A stretch of 64,000 nt of DNA. It comes from Thermococcus sp. CX2. Its GTDB lineage: Archaea; Methanobacteriota_B; Thermococci; Thermococcales; Thermococcaceae. The stretch is from assembly GCF_012027555.1 (NCBI RefSeq), contig NZ_SNUQ01000001.1, positions 62,001 through 126,000 of the forward strand, read 5' to 3'. The notes under the pieces were generated by a model, which worked only from the letters and a program-made list of their open reading frames with translations, was not told the DNA's origin and made no database searches. The position numbers and the translations under genes are program-made. Below are positions 1 to 8,691 of the stretch, one piece after another. Every line of letters begins with the position of its first letter. Positions within the stretch are counted from its first letter, which is position 1.

Positions 1-31
1 TATGGTTATCTCCGTCCAGAAGGGCGAGTGA
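1..31 (+). CDS. tuf: Translation elongation factor EF-1alpha, C-terminal end (partial)
   Basis: Only the last codons are inside the window. They read MVISVQKGE followed by TGA, the usual end of archaeal EF-1alpha (aEF1A), the GTPase that delivers aminoacyl-tRNA to the ribosome. The next gene is uS10, which is the normal archaeal order. The identification rests on nine residues plus that context. Confidence 0.75.
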   Translation, partial: MVISVQKGE

Positions 32-83
32 AGCCCTTCCCTAATCTTTCCTTTACTTCCCTGGACTCATAGGAGGGACGGAA

Positions 84-392
84 ATGCAGAAGGCAAGGAT
101 TAAGCTCGCAAGCACCAACATTAAGGCCCTCAACGAGGTCACCGACCAGATAAAGCAGATAGCCGAGAGGACCGGCGTTAGGATGAGCGGTCCGATCCCG
201 CTCCCGACCAAGAGGATCAGGATCACCACCAGGAAGAGCCCGGACGGAGAGGGCACGGCAACCTTTGACAGATTCGAGCTCCGCGTTCACAAGAGGCTCG
301 TTGACATTGAGGCCGACGAAAGGGCCATGAGGCAGATCATGAGGATTCGCGTCCCTGAGGACGTCACCATCGAGATCGAGCTCATCTCATGA
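84..392 (+). CDS. rps10: 30S ribosomal protein uS10
   Basis: A 102-residue protein of full family length. It starts [10 protein letters not shown] and carries the conserved uS10 block with GPIPLPTKR near residues 56-64 and RFELRVHKR near 83-91. It is a small-subunit head protein. An AGGAGG ribosome binding site lies at 70-75, about 8 bases before the ATG. It follows the EF-1alpha gene by about 50 bp and precedes a tRNA-Ser gene by 18 bp, so the three may be co-transcribed. Confidence 0.97.
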   Translation: MQKARIKLASTNIKALNEVTDQIKQIAERTGVRMSGPIPLPTKRIRITTRKSPDGEGTATFDRFELRVHKRLVDIEADERAMRQIMRIRVPEDVTIEIELIS

Positions 393-410
393 TTCTCCCC
401 CTTTTTACGC

Positions 411-498
411 GCCGGGGTAGCCTAGCCTGGGAAGGCGCGGGCCTGGAGAGTCCGTGGGCGTCGAGCCCGCCAGGGTTCAAATCCCTGCCCCGGCGCCA
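411..498 (+). tRNA. tRNA-Ser (anticodon GGA)
   Basis: Class II tRNA of 88 bases including an encoded CCA. The acceptor stem is GCCGGGG with CCCCGGC. The anticodon stem CGGGC/GTCCG encloses the loop CTGGAGA, giving anticodon GGA. A long GC-rich variable arm and a T-arm CAGGG/CCCTG with TTCAAAT follow. It sits just after uS10 on the same strand. Confidence 0.95.
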
Positions 499-513
499 AT
501 CAACCCTTCTAAC

Positions 514-535
514 AAACTTCGCGCAGGCGAAGTTT
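514..535 (+). terminator. Perfect 9-bp hairpin after tRNA-Ser
   Basis: AAACTTCGC and its exact reverse complement flank a 4-base loop, 16 bases after the tRNA end. There is no long T run behind it, so it could be an RNA-processing or stability element, or a small repeat copy, rather than an intrinsic terminator. The rest of 499-672 shows no gene. Confidence 0.4.
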
Positions 536-672
536 GATCAAGGCTGGCATGTCCTTCTATACTTGCAAGATTTCCGAAGAGGTTTTGTCGTTCAATTAGT
601 GGTCTTGCAGAGTTTCATTCTCACAGAAAAGTTTGAACTCAATGAAGGGCATTGTCAAAGAAACAAGAAATC

Positions 673-903
673 TCAGCCCCCGCTCAAAACCGGCATCACC
701 TTAATCTCATCGCCGTCGGTGACCTCGGCGTCGCCCCTCGCGGGCTGGCCGTTGATGAAGATGATCTTCTCCTGGAACTCGTCGTACCTCGGAATTACCT
801 CCCTCAGAATCTCGTCCACAGTTTTCTTGTCCTTTATCCTCACGTTGAGCTCCCTCGCCTTCGCGAGGTGGGCGAAAGCTCCCATTAGCCTGATCCTGAC
901 CAT
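673..903 (-). CDS. MoaD/ThiS-family ubiquitin-like sulfur carrier
   Basis: A 76-residue beta-grasp protein ending in Gly-Gly (VLSGG), the mark of MoaD/ThiS/SAMP proteins. That terminus is adenylated and thiocarboxylated to donate sulfur for molybdopterin or tungstopterin, or is conjugated to proteins. The MVRIRLMGAF start was chosen because it gives standard family length; the longer open frame upstream is out of family. It lies 62 bp downstream of a tungstopterin oxidoreductase on the same strand, so a MoaD role in tungsten cofactor synthesis is the best inference. SAMP or ThiS roles remain possible. Confidence 0.85.
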   Translation of the reverse strand: MVRIRLMGAFAHLAKARELNVRIKDKKTVDEILREVIPRYDEFQEKIIFINGQPARGDAEVTDGDEIKVMPVLSGG

Positions 904-965
904 TCTTACCACCGTACAAACTTGACTCCGAGGGCTAAGGTTTGTTGGAGAAGAAAAAGGGAAAA

Positions 966-2831
966 TCACTCGAGCTTCGTAACCTTCTCGAGCTCCGGAA
1001 TGACTTCCTCGAGACCAAGCTCCTTGAGGGTCTCCTTCTTCGGGATTCCGCGCTCGTCCCATCCCCTGAGCCTGTAGTACTCGCTGAGAAGCTTGTCGTA
1101 CTGCTTCTCGTCGAGGTGCATGCCCTTGTACGGGCCGCTCTTGAGGCCCTCGGTGAACCACCTCTTCGGCGGGTAGTCCATCTTCCTGTCCCACTTGCCG
1201 TTGAACTCTCTGACCCAAAAGGCCCTGATGAGTGCGTAGACCCTGTCGGCGGCCTTGTAGAGGTCGTCCCATGTGTATTTTACGCCGGTGATGGCCTCGA
1301 GGAGCTTCGGATAGTAGTCGAGGCTCAGGCCGACCTCGACCCATGGAAGCCTGCAGGCTGTGAGCATCTCGAAGAGGCCTCCCCTGAGGCGCTGGAGCTC
1401 GATAACTTTAGCGGCCTTCTCCGGGTCGTAGGTGATCTTGTACTCGACCTTCTTGGCCTGCTCGCCCTCGATTGGAGCGGTGCCAATCTCCCAGGCAATG
1501 ACCCATGCCTCCTTGTGGTGGGCACCGATTGAGCTGGTACCGAAGGCGAGCGCCATGGCCGGGTAGATGAAGCAGTTGTAACCGCTCGTCTCAAGGCCCT
1601 TGACGTGCATGGCGAAGCTGTCATCGCCGAGCTTCTGGCTCATTCTCATGACACCCTCGGCGGCGAAGTTGCCGAGCTCTCCCCTCCTAAATGCGATGTC
1701 CTCAACGAGCTGCTTGGCGCCCTTGAAGTCCCCGAAGGTCGGGCCTTCCTTGAGGAGTCCCTTCTCAACGGCCTCCATCACGAACGATATTGACACACCG
1801 AGTGAGATGGTGTCGAGGCCGTACATGTCGGCGAGCCTGTTGAGGACCGAAACCTCGTTGAGCTTGCCAAGGCCGAGGTTTGAGCCGAGCAGGGCAACGT
1901 TCTCGTAGTCAAGCTCGCTCTCCTGGGCTTCGGCGTCGAGGACGACGTTTCCACAGGGCATGTTACAGTACGGACAACCGCGCTGCTTGACCTTCATGCC
2001 CTCCATTGTGTATCCATCGATCGACCGTGCAAACTCGAAGGAACCGTCGCTGAAGTTCCTCGTCGGCAGGGCGCTGTTCTCGTTGGTCCACTCGACGGCG
2101 GCCATGGTTCCCTGCCTCTTCCAGAACGGGTAAGCCGGCGAGTTCTGGATTGCCTCGTAGGCCTCCCTTGAGAGCTCCTGGAGCTTCTTCTTGTCAGCGA
2201 CTGGTATCTCCTTCGTTCCCTTTATGACGACGGCCTTGAGCTTCTTGCTTCCCATTACGGCACCCATACCGGGCCTTCCAGCGGCCCTGCCCTCCTGGGA
2301 CATGACGACGGCGTAGCGGACAAGGTTCTCTCCACCCGGACCGATGCTGAGGATTCCGACGTTCTTGCCGTGTATCTTCTTGAGTTCCTCCTCAGTCTTG
2401 AAGGTGTCGAGGCCCCAGAGGCCCTCGGCGCTGAGTATGCTAACGTTGTCGTTCTCTATGTAGAGGTAAACCGGCTTCTTGGCCTTACCCTCAACTACTA
2501 TAGCGTCATAGCCGGCCTTTCTCAGGTGGACGGTCGCCATGGTGCCGAGGTTACCATCACCGTAACCGCCGGTGAGCGGGCTCTTGGCGGCGACGACGAG
2601 CTTACCGCCGCTCGGAGTTGGTAAACCGTTGAACGGACCTGCAGCAAAAACGAGCTTGTTCTCCGGCCCAAGCGGGTCGGCACCTTTGACTTCATCCCAG
2701 AGGATCTTGATTGCGAGACCCCTACCACCGATAAACTGCTGAGCCACATCGGGAGAATACTCCTGCACCCAGATCTTGTTGTCGGTCAGGTCGACCCGGA
2801 GGATCCTTCCCCACCATCCCTTCATTGACAT
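966..2831 (-). CDS. for: Formaldehyde:ferredoxin oxidoreductase (tungsten AOR family)
   Basis: A 621-residue protein. The N-terminal half carries the [13 protein letters not shown] and [13 protein letters not shown] pterin-site segments. A CPYCNMPC motif at residues 286-293 plus a later Cys (TACRLPW, near 493) bind the 4Fe-4S cluster. Length and segments fit P. furiosus FOR better than AOR or GAPOR. The enzyme oxidises short aldehydes and passes electrons to ferredoxin in the cytoplasm. The first ATG has GAGGTGAT 5-6 bases upstream; the FOR-like start MKGWWG is two codons later. A likely TATA element CTTATATCC lies on the minus strand near 2865-2875. Confidence 0.92.
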   Translation of the reverse strand: MSMKGWWGRILRVDLTDNKIWVQEYSPDVAQQFIGGRGLAIKILWDEVKGADPLGPENKLVFAAGPFNGLPTPSGGKLVVAAKSPLTGGYGDGNLGTMATVHLRKAGYDAIVVEGKAKKPVYLYIENDNVSILSAEGLWGLDTFKTEEELKKIHGKNVGILSIGPGGENLVRYAVVMSQEGRAAGRPGMGAVMGSKKLKAVVIKGTKEIPVADKKKLQELSREAYEAIQNSPAYPFWKRQGTMAAVEWTNENSALPTRNFSDGSFEFARSIDGYTMEGMKVKQRGCPYCNMPCGNVVLDAEAQESELDYENVALLGSNLGLGKLNEVSVLNRLADMYGLDTISLGVSISFVMEAVEKGLLKEGPTFGDFKGAKQLVEDIAFRRGELGNFAAEGVMRMSQKLGDDSFAMHVKGLETSGYNCFIYPAMALAFGTSSIGAHHKEAWVIAWEIGTAPIEGEQAKKVEYKITYDPEKAAKVIELQRLRGGLFEMLTACRLPWVEVGLSLDYYPKLLEAITGVKYTWDDLYKAADRVYALIRAFWVREFNGKWDRKMDYPPKRWFTEGLKSGPYKGMHLDEKQYDKLLSEYYRLRGWDERGIPKKETLKELGLEEVIPELEKVTKLE

Positions 2832-3002
2832 ATCAGAATCACCTCGAAAGATTTTCGGTTTGAAGGATATAAGGGCTTCGCAAAAGGAAACATTTCACCA
2901 AACCCTTTACGTTAAGTCCATTTGTTAACTACAATGACCCAAAAAGAACACAAATAGCCAAAGGTTTATTTGGGGGCGCATGAATTTTCATGGGTGAACC
3001 CG

Positions 3003-3164
3003 ATGGATGAAGGTATTAAAGCCTGCAAGAACTGCCGCTGGTTCGGTGCGATAGACTCTTATTTCCCGACGCAGGGGGTATGCAGGAAGCGCATGAAAAC
3101 CGTCCACATGAATTTCGTCTGCGATGACTGGGAGCCGTTGTGGAAGGGGTTTGAAAGGGCCTGA
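3003..3164 (+). CDS. Small four-cysteine (zinc-binding-like) protein
   Basis: A 53-residue protein starting MDEGIKACKNC. Two CxxC-type half sites (CKNC near the start, then two separated Cys further on) suggest a single structural zinc or Fe site. The ATG at 3003 was chosen because GGGTGA ends 7 bases before it; GTG or TTG starts upstream would lengthen it by up to 11 residues. It stands alone between the divergently oriented FOR gene and convergent taw2. No function can be named. Confidence 0.7.
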   Translation: MDEGIKACKNCRWFGAIDSYFPTQGVCRKRMKTVHMNFVCDDWEPLWKGFERA

Positions 3165-3231
3165 TGAAGACAACCGCTGACGTTGTATAATGGCGATTAT
3201 TATAACCGCGGTTATACTAATCCGGGTTATA

Positions 3232-4074
3232 CTACCGCTTGAAGACCCTTAAATCCAGAACCACATGCCACACCCCTGGAGCGTAGCGCTTTATAACGAG
3301 CTCGTTGAGCTTCTCCACCTCGTAGCCGTATTCCCTGGCCGTTTTCTGGAACGTCTCGAAGGGTTCCCTCGGCATCAGCCTCTCGGGAACGGTGTTGTGG
3401 TAGTGGATTATCGCCTCGTCCTTCGCTATGCTCAGCGCTTTAGGGATGAACTCGTGGGTCTTCACCACGTACCCCATGAGAATCCTGTCTGCGATGTTCT
3501 CCCCTGGAAAGTCGCGGTTGTCGATGTTGTAAGCCGTCATCCTGTCCTGCACTTTGTTAAGCTCGATGTTCTCCACCAGAAAGCGGAAGGTGTAAGGGCT
3601 CTTTTCTATGGCTATAACCCTCGCCCCTCCGTGAACTGCCATCGGCAGGCTGAGATGGCCGACTCCCGCAAACATATCAACGACGAGCTCATCTGGTTTT
3701 GCTATTTTGGCCATCCTAACGCGCTCTTTGACGTTCGCCGGCGAGAACATCACCTTTGCCACGTCGAGCTTGTAGAGTATCCCGTTCTCGCGGTGTATTG
3801 TGACAGTGTCGTTCCCGTAGAGGAGCTCATAGTTTGTCTCCCTAAATTCGCCACCTATGCGCCCCTTTCTGAGCACGGCCTTGACGCCGAGAACCTCCGC
3901 ATAGACCTCGGCTATCCTGTGTTTGTACGGCTCAAGCTCCTCCCTGAGCGGAAGGATTAGCACGTCGCCTATCTGCGTCCAGTGCTTTGGGAGCTTATCC
4001 ACTAACTCCGTGGGGAGCTCTTTTGAAAGTATCGCCCTGATCCTCGGCTTGATTAACTGGGTTTTCTCCGGCAT
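3232..4074 (-). CDS. taw2: tRNA wybutosine enzyme Taw2 (Trm5/TYW2 family)
   Basis: A 280-residue Rossmann-fold enzyme. It has the AdoMet site VVDMFAGVGHLSLP near residue 130, then the AIEKSP acidic loop and an NIDNRDF motif. It closely recalls P. horikoshii PH0793. Taw2 transfers the aminocarboxypropyl group of AdoMet to imG-14 (4-demethylwyosine) at G37 of tRNA-Phe, so it is not a methyltransferase despite the fold. The segment MFSPANVKERVRM and the C-terminal VWHVVLDLRVFKR are family-typical. It is monocistronic here and faces away from the next gene. Confidence 0.9.
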   Translation of the reverse strand: MPEKTQLIKPRIRAILSKELPTELVDKLPKHWTQIGDVLILPLREELEPYKHRIAEVYAEVLGVKAVLRKGRIGGEFRETNYELLYGNDTVTIHRENGILYKLDVAKVMFSPANVKERVRMAKIAKPDELVVDMFAGVGHLSLPMAVHGGARVIAIEKSPYTFRFLVENIELNKVQDRMTAYNIDNRDFPGENIADRILMGYVVKTHEFIPKALSIAKDEAIIHYHNTVPERLMPREPFETFQKTAREYGYEVEKLNELVIKRYAPGVWHVVLDLRVFKR

Positions 4075-4195
4075 CGGACTTACTCAGGGTGTAAACCTTA
4101 AAAAGGATTCCCTCTCAGCATTTCGGCAAAAAGCGATGAGAAAGCCTTAAAAACCTGAAGGGCGAAGAAAAAAGCGAGAAGTCCCTTGGAGGTCG

Positions 4196-4540
4196 ATGGC
4201 CCCTATGGATGAAGAACCCCCGAGTAGTTGGTTATTGAAGCTATTTAAACCACGGAATAAACCTGCCCTTCTTGAGCAGAAATTGAGTGAAGAGGCCTAC
4301 GAGGACTACAGGCGGCTTTTGATGAAGGCCAGGCCCGAGGTCAACGGATCAAAGCTCACACTGAGGCTCTCCAGCGGAACCGTCGAGCTCGACCGCGGCG
4401 TTCTCCGCGTTAAGGCAAAGAACCGGAAGGCCGCGGAGAAGATACTCCGCAACCTGCACCACTACGAGCAGCCCCCGAGCCTCTGGCCGGCCTACGGTCT
4501 AAGCTACTCGCTCAGGAGGAAGAGGGGCACCCTTCTCTGA
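4196..4540 (+). CDS. Conserved basic protein of unknown function
   Basis: A 114-residue protein, strongly basic. It has a WLLKLFKP amphipathic N-terminus, a central beta-rich part (LTLRLSSGTVELDRGVLRV) and a charged helical tail ending LRRKRG. GGAGGT lies only 2 bases before this ATG and 11 before a second ATG at 4205, so the start is uncertain by three codons. A C/D box sRNA follows 65 bp downstream. A nucleic-acid-binding role is only a guess from charge. Confidence 0.7.
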   Translation: MAPMDEEPPSSWLLKLFKPRNKPALLEQKLSEEAYEDYRRLLMKARPEVNGSKLTLRLSSGTVELDRGVLRVKAKNRKAAEKILRNLHHYEQPPSLWPAYGLSYSLRRKRGTLL

Positions 4541-4605
4541 CTCTTGCTTTTATCCTCACTTATGCCCCCCAAACATTTAAAGGCACAGTTAGTCTTAATT
4601 CTCTA

Positions 4606-4663
4606 AGCGGATGACGACCCTTGCCCAGTCTGATTGGTGATGACGTCGGTATTAGCTGACGCT
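4606..4663 (+). ncRNA. C/D box guide sRNA (2'-O-methylation guide)
   Basis: The order is complete: terminal stem AGCG (4606-4609), box C ATGACGA (4611-4617, one mismatch), a 12-base guide (4618-4629), box D' CTGA (4630-4633), a 3-base spacer, box C' GTGATGA (4637-4643), a second 12-base guide (4644-4655), box D CTGA (4656-4659), then CGCT closing the stem. Two guides of exactly 12 bases match the archaeal rule. It would assemble with L7Ae, Nop5 and fibrillarin. Targets were not searched. Confidence 0.87.
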
Positions 4664-4698
4664 GGGGTGGTGAGGCTCGCGGACCGATGACCCACCCC
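4664..4698 (+). other. GC-rich hairpin between the sRNA and the Cas4-like gene
   Basis: GGGGTGG (4664-4670) pairs with CCACCCC (4692-4698). Internal TGA/GATGA elements on opposite arms resemble a kink-turn. It starts at the very base after the C/D box sRNA stem and ends 19 bp before the next ATG. It could be sRNA maturation structure, a leader element or a terminator. Confidence 0.4.
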
Positions 4699-4717
4699 CT
4701 CATCTGGAGGGAAGGAG

Positions 4718-5347
4718 ATGGGCACTGAGGAAAACGACGGACTGCTTGAGTTTTACGCGAGCGAGGCCCTGACCTGCCCGAGGAGAATATACTTCAGGCT
4801 CAAGGGCTACCCCGAGAGGTGGCCCGAGTTCGTCAGGGTGAGGTTGAACCAGGGGGTAAACACCCACAACGTCCTCGGCGAGATTCTGGCAAAGCGCTTT
4901 GGCTTTGAGCTTGAGAAGCACATGATTCTGCGCTCCACTAGACTGGGCTTTGAGATCCACGGCAGAGTTGATGCCATAAGGGACTTTCCCATCGAGATAA
5001 AGGGCAAGACGAGCCTCCCGAGGGTTCCCTACGACTACCACTTGGCCCAGCTCAACATCTATCTCCGCTGGGCCGAAGCTGAGTACGGCTACCTCTACTA
5101 CATAAAGCTTCACGACGAGCCGATGAAGGTCATCAGCAGGATAGACTTCTCCCGCTTCCCGATCGTCAAGGGGCCCAACTTTAAGGCCTTCGAGGTGCCC
5201 TACGACGGCAAGCTCTTCAGAGAGACGCTCAGGCACTTCTACAACGTCAAGAGGCACTATGAGAAAGGAAAGCCCCCCAAGGGCTGGAACGACTACGCCT
5301 GCAGGTTCTGTCCCTACAGGTATCTGTGCCATCCGGATGAAGAATGA
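4718..5347 (+). CDS. Cas4/Dna2-like PD-(D/E)XK nuclease with Fe-S cysteines, not CRISPR-linked
   Basis: A 209-residue protein. A first Cys sits in the segment LTCPRR near residue 19 and a C-terminal trio in CRFCPYRYLC; together they fit the Cas4 Fe-S site. Between them are His (NTHNVLGE), Asp (GRVDAI), ExK (IEIKGKT) and Gln (HLAQLNIYL), the full PD-(D/E)XK set. Relatives are ssDNA exonucleases. No CRISPR array or other cas gene is nearby, so a repair or DNA-processing role is more likely than spacer acquisition. GGAGGGAAGGAG precedes the ATG. Confidence 0.88.
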   Translation: MGTEENDGLLEFYASEALTCPRRIYFRLKGYPERWPEFVRVRLNQGVNTHNVLGEILAKRFGFELEKHMILRSTRLGFEIHGRVDAIRDFPIEIKGKTSLPRVPYDYHLAQLNIYLRWAEAEYGYLYYIKLHDEPMKVISRIDFSRFPIVKGPNFKAFEVPYDGKLFRETLRHFYNVKRHYEKGKPPKGWNDYACRFCPYRYLCHPDEE

Positions 5348-6223
5348 TTATGGAGCGGTTCTCCACTTCAGTCCATTATCCGCGACGGCCTCTATTTTTC
5401 CCTCGTTGTAGAGCTCTGCTATAATTGCCCTCAGGGGGACGAGGTTAAGGGCGAGTTTTTGTGGAGTAACTTTGACACCGTAGTGCCCCATTATCTTAAA
5501 AGCCAGCTCGTCGAGACTCATCGGCGTTCTGAGAAGCCCGGGAATTAACGCCTCCAGCTCTTCGACACGTTTCAGGTTGAAGTCAAGGAGCTTAAGAGCT
5601 TCCTCGCCGCTCACGACCTTCCCGTGGGAGGGGACGAGGGTGTAACCCTTTTCTACATAATTCTGCAATTCAATAATTGAAGCTTTAAATAATTCTGGCT
5701 CAACGAAGTAGGGAACGCCTACGGCCGTTATCAGCCTCTCGCCAAAGAATGAATCGCCAGCGTAGATTATCCCGTTCTCCTCGTCAAGAAAACCCGTCAT
5801 TCCGGGCGAATGTCCGTTGAGCCTTATCGCCTTGAGGCCGAATGGCTCGTCACCCCACTCAAAAACGGCGTGAACTTTGACTTCCTCTGGAAACTGGTAG
5901 GCCAGGAAGCCCTTGGGAGCTTTCGAGCCGAAGGTGAGCAATTCCCTGTTGAGGGGACTCTCGGCGATGGAGAACTCGAAACGGTGGATGAAGAGCGGAG
6001 CGTTTATCCTCGGGGCAACTGAAACGTGGTCGGCATGGCCGTGGGTGGCGAGCTGGGCTTTGATATCCAGTCCGAGCTTTCTAACTTCCCTCTTCAGGTC
6101 TTTATGCCTGCCGCTCCCCTGGCCGGGGTCGACAAGAACACAGCCTTCATCAAAAACCCTGATGAGCGTTGCAGGGCTCCCGGGATACAGGTAGGCAGAA
6201 TCACCCAACCGTCTCAATGCCAT
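5348..6223 (-). CDS. Metallo-beta-lactamase-fold hydrolase
   Basis: A 291-residue protein with the MBL metal motif THGHADH near residue 60. Further metal ligands are His in LNGHSPGM, Asp in AGDSFF and His in VPSHGKV. The C-terminal 90 residues form a helical winged-like extension seen in LACTB2-type hydrolases. The substrate cannot be read from sequence; thioester hydrolases and nucleases share this layout. It is convergent with the Cas4-like gene (4 bp apart) and its start lies 88 bp from the divergent cDPG operon. Confidence 0.85.
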   Translation of the reverse strand: MALRRLGDSAYLYPGSPATLIRVFDEGCVLVDPGQGSGRHKDLKREVRKLGLDIKAQLATHGHADHVSVAPRINAPLFIHRFEFSIAESPLNRELLTFGSKAPKGFLAYQFPEEVKVHAVFEWGDEPFGLKAIRLNGHSPGMTGFLDEENGIIYAGDSFFGERLITAVGVPYFVEPELFKASIIELQNYVEKGYTLVPSHGKVVSGEEALKLLDFNLKRVEELEALIPGLLRTPMSLDELAFKIMGHYGVKVTPQKLALNLVPLRAIIAELYNEGKIEAVADNGLKWRTAP

Positions 6224-6310
6224 GGTACCACCACCCTTGTTAAAAGCTCACGATTAAAAATCCATCGAAAGGTTATAATGCCTTGGGGATAAATAAGGGC
6301 GGGTGGTGAT

Positions 6311-7609
6311 ATGAGGCTCGCTCTAATCGATGGTGAGCACTATCCAGATGTCACTGCATGGGCGATTAAAAAGCTCGGTAACGTCTGCTGTGCCGTCTTC
6401 CTCGGGGGCAGCGAAAAGATTGGTAGTATCGAAGAGGTCGAGAGGAAGTTGGGGATTAAGGTTTATCATTCACCCAACTATCTTGATGCCATCAGGCGGG
6501 CGCTGGAGGAAAACGAAGTTGAAGAGGTCGTTGATCTGAGCGATGAGCCCGTCCTCAACTATGAGGACCGCTTTAAGATAGCATCCATCTGCATGCTCTA
6601 CGGCGTGGCATACCGCGGTGCGGACTTCTACTTCAAGCCAAGCCCCATGAAAAGGCTTGGAAAGCCGAGTATAGCTATTATCGGCACCGGGAAGAGAGTG
6701 GGGAAGACGGCCGTGAGCGGCTTCGTGGCGAGAACCCTTAAGACGATAGCCAGACCCGTTATCGTCACCATGGGGCGCGGCGGTCCAGAGGAGCCTGAGC
6801 TGATAGAGGGAGACAGGTTCGAGATAACCCCAGAGTTCCTGCTTAAGCTGGCCGAGAACGGCAAGCACGCGGCATCAGATCACTTTGAGGATGCACTGAC
6901 GTCGCGCGTTACAACAATAGGCTGCAGGCGCTGCGGCGGCGGCATGGCAGGCTTTCCCTTCTTCGATGTTGTGGACGCGGGAGTGAAGCTTGCCGAGAGC
7001 CTGCCCAACGACTTGATAATCCTAGAGGGCAGCGGGGCGACGTTTCCAGCTTATAAAGCCGACAGGTACGTTGTTGTGGTCGGTGCCGATCAGAAGCTGG
7101 ACTTTATACGGGGCTACTTTGGGCCCTTCAGACTGGCAATGGCGGATATCGTCGTGGTTACGAGAGCAGACTCCGTGGATGAAGAAAAGCTGAAGGCCTT
7201 GGAAAACATCATCCACGATGCCAACCCTGACGCGGATTTTCACTTGACGGCCTTCCGTCCGAGACCCCTCGGTGAGGTCTCAGGGAAGAGGCTCGGCCTC
7301 GTGATGACCTCCGGTGGGGCCCTTCCAAAGGCGAAGGAGCACCTTGAAATGCTTGGCGCTGAAGTGCTATACACCTCGGGCAACCTCTCGAAGAGGCCAC
7401 TCCTCTGGAGGGATTTGGAGGGCTTTGAGGGAATAGATGCCGTTGCCGTCGAGCTCAAAGCTGCTGCGGTTGACGTGGTTACGAGGTGGGCACTGGAGAG
7501 GGGGATAGAGGTCATCTATCTCGACAACGAGCCCGTCAATATCGACGGCAAAGACCTGGGGAGTGCCATATTAACCCTCGGCCGTTCCTTGCTGGAGGGG
7601 AGAGCATGA
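6311..7609 (+). CDS. cpgS: Cyclic 2,3-diphosphoglycerate synthetase
   Basis: A 432-residue protein. The central P-loop [13 protein letters not shown] begins near residue 124, with further motifs [23 protein letters not shown] and [10 protein letters not shown], as in archaeal cDPG synthetase. The reaction closes 2,3-diphosphoglycerate to the cyclic form with ATP. Its stop overlaps the start of the 2-phosphoglycerate kinase gene (ATGA), so substrate production and cyclisation are translationally coupled. TATA-like and GGTGGTGAT elements precede the ATG. Confidence 0.88.
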   Translation: MRLALIDGEHYPDVTAWAIKKLGNVCCAVFLGGSEKIGSIEEVERKLGIKVYHSPNYLDAIRRALEENEVEEVVDLSDEPVLNYEDRFKIASICMLYGVAYRGADFYFKPSPMKRLGKPSIAIIGTGKRVGKTAVSGFVARTLKTIARPVIVTMGRGGPEEPELIEGDRFEITPEFLLKLAENGKHAASDHFEDALTSRVTTIGCRRCGGGMAGFPFFDVVDAGVKLAESLPNDLIILEGSGATFPAYKADRYVVVVGADQKLDFIRGYFGPFRLAMADIVVVTRADSVDEEKLKALENIIHDANPDADFHLTAFRPRPLGEVSGKRLGLVMTSGGALPKAKEHLEMLGAEVLYTSGNLSKRPLLWRDLEGFEGIDAVAVELKAAAVDVVTRWALERGIEVIYLDNEPVNIDGKDLGSAILTLGRSLLEGRA

Positions 7610-8505
7610 TAATCGTTACCGACCCGGAAAGGAAGATACGCCTTCCGTTCTCACGGGGAATCCTCACGCGCTCAATAACCCTCGCCGGGGTTGACGTGGG
7701 AATAGCGTACATCATAGCCACGGAGGTTCAGAAAGAACTGAAGGAGCGGAAGCGCAAGCTCATAACCACTGACGATATCCACGAGCTGACCTATCAGAAG
7801 CTCCTTGACCATGGTCTGAAGGAGGCAGCAAAGCGCTACCTCTTCTGGCGTCAGCTCAGACGCCTCAAGGTGCCGATAACCATACTGCTCGGCGGCGCCA
7901 CAGGCGTGGGGAAATCAACCATAGCGACGGAGTTAGCCTTTCGCCTCGGGATCAGGAGCGTCATAGGCACGGATACGATACGGGAAGTCATGAGGAAGAT
8001 AATAGCCCCCGAGCTCCTCCCTGACCTTCACACCTCATCCTTCCTCGCGTGGAAGGTAATAGGTGAGGGCAGGAAAGAGAATTCGCCTCTCATACGGGGC
8101 TTTGAGAACCAGGTTCAGCACGTCTCTGTTGGCGTCAACGCCGTCCTTGAGAGGGCTTACAAGGAGGGCTTCAACGCGATAATCGAGGGCATACACCTCG
8201 TTCCTGGATACATAAAGCTAAGGGAGAACAGTTTCATGTACGTGATAACCGTGGGTGGCCGAAAAGACCTTGAGGCCAGGTTCTACGAGAGGGCCCGCTA
8301 CAGCAAAAGACCAGTGGACTACTACCTCAAGCACATTGAGGCGATCCTTGAGATTCAAGATTTCCTCATTGAACGTGCCAGGGAGCATGGTGTGCCGGTC
8401 CTCAACAACGTCGAGCTTGAGAACACGATTAACACCATCATGGAGGACATAATGGAGAGGCTTATGGAAAGAATTGGGGAGAAGCTGACCTCTCCTTCAC
8501 CCTGA
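7606..8505 (+). CDS. pgk2: 2-phosphoglycerate kinase with ATP-cone domain
   Basis: A 299-residue protein. Residues 1-70 match an ATP-cone regulatory domain ([24 protein letters not shown]). The kinase P-loop [10 protein letters not shown] lies near residue 99, and a lid rich in Arg follows. The enzyme phosphorylates 2-phosphoglycerate to 2,3-diphosphoglycerate, the substrate of the upstream gene product. The ATG at 7606 was chosen over a longer frame because it overlaps the cpgS stop and begins the ATP-cone. The stop codon lies inside one arm of a 12-bp inverted repeat. Confidence 0.9.
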   Translation: MIIVTDPERKIRLPFSRGILTRSITLAGVDVGIAYIIATEVQKELKERKRKLITTDDIHELTYQKLLDHGLKEAAKRYLFWRQLRRLKVPITILLGGATGVGKSTIATELAFRLGIRSVIGTDTIREVMRKIIAPELLPDLHTSSFLAWKVIGEGRKENSPLIRGFENQVQHVSVGVNAVLERAYKEGFNAIIEGIHLVPGYIKLRENSFMYVITVGGRKDLEARFYERARYSKRPVDYYLKHIEAILEIQDFLIERAREHGVPVLNNVELENTINTIMEDIMERLMERIGEKLTSPSP

Positions 8506-8543
8506 AGGGGTTCCCCTCGGGCGTCATAATTCCCCTTCAGGGT
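8500..8543 (+). repeat. 12-bp perfect inverted repeat over the pgk2 stop codon
   Basis: ACCCTGAAGGGG (8500-8511) and its exact complement CCCCTTCAGGGT (8532-8543) enclose 20 bases. The first arm contains the TGA stop of the kinase gene. In RNA this would be a strong hairpin, perhaps an end-of-message structure. Its loop can instead pair further downstream as part of the structure described for 8514-8613. Confidence 0.6.
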
Positions 8544-8613
8544 GCTTCATCGGTTTGCGGGGGATCTACTTGCCCCCGCCACCAATTTTGGGAACCAGCC
8601 CCGAGGAGACAGT
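8514..8613 (+). ncRNA. Structured GC-rich spacer, possible H/ACA-like RNA
   Basis: CCTCGGG (8515-8521) can pair with CCCGAGG (8600-8606), TTCCC (8530-8534) with GGGAA (8590-8594), and GCGGGGG (8557-8563) with CCCCCGC (8573-8579). An ACA follows the lower stem at 8609-8611. That lower stem, pocket, upper stem and ACA order is H/ACA-like. T-rich tracts at 8623-8632 could end a plus-strand RNA. The same T/A tract reads as TTTAAAAG on the minus strand, so a minus-strand transcript is an alternative. The rest, up to 8691, shows no gene. Confidence 0.4.
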
Positions 8614-8691
8614 CTCGAAAGGTTTTTGCTTTTAAAGGGCCTGTCCGGAGGATTCCCGTCCCGCACTGGTGGGTAAGACTTGACGGAGTTA

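Noticed and set aside
389-925. 178-codon open frame over tRNA-Ser and the MoaD-like gene
   Set aside because: It crosses a tRNA and lies antisense to a clear MoaD/ThiS gene; no ribosome binding site and no protein-like composition.
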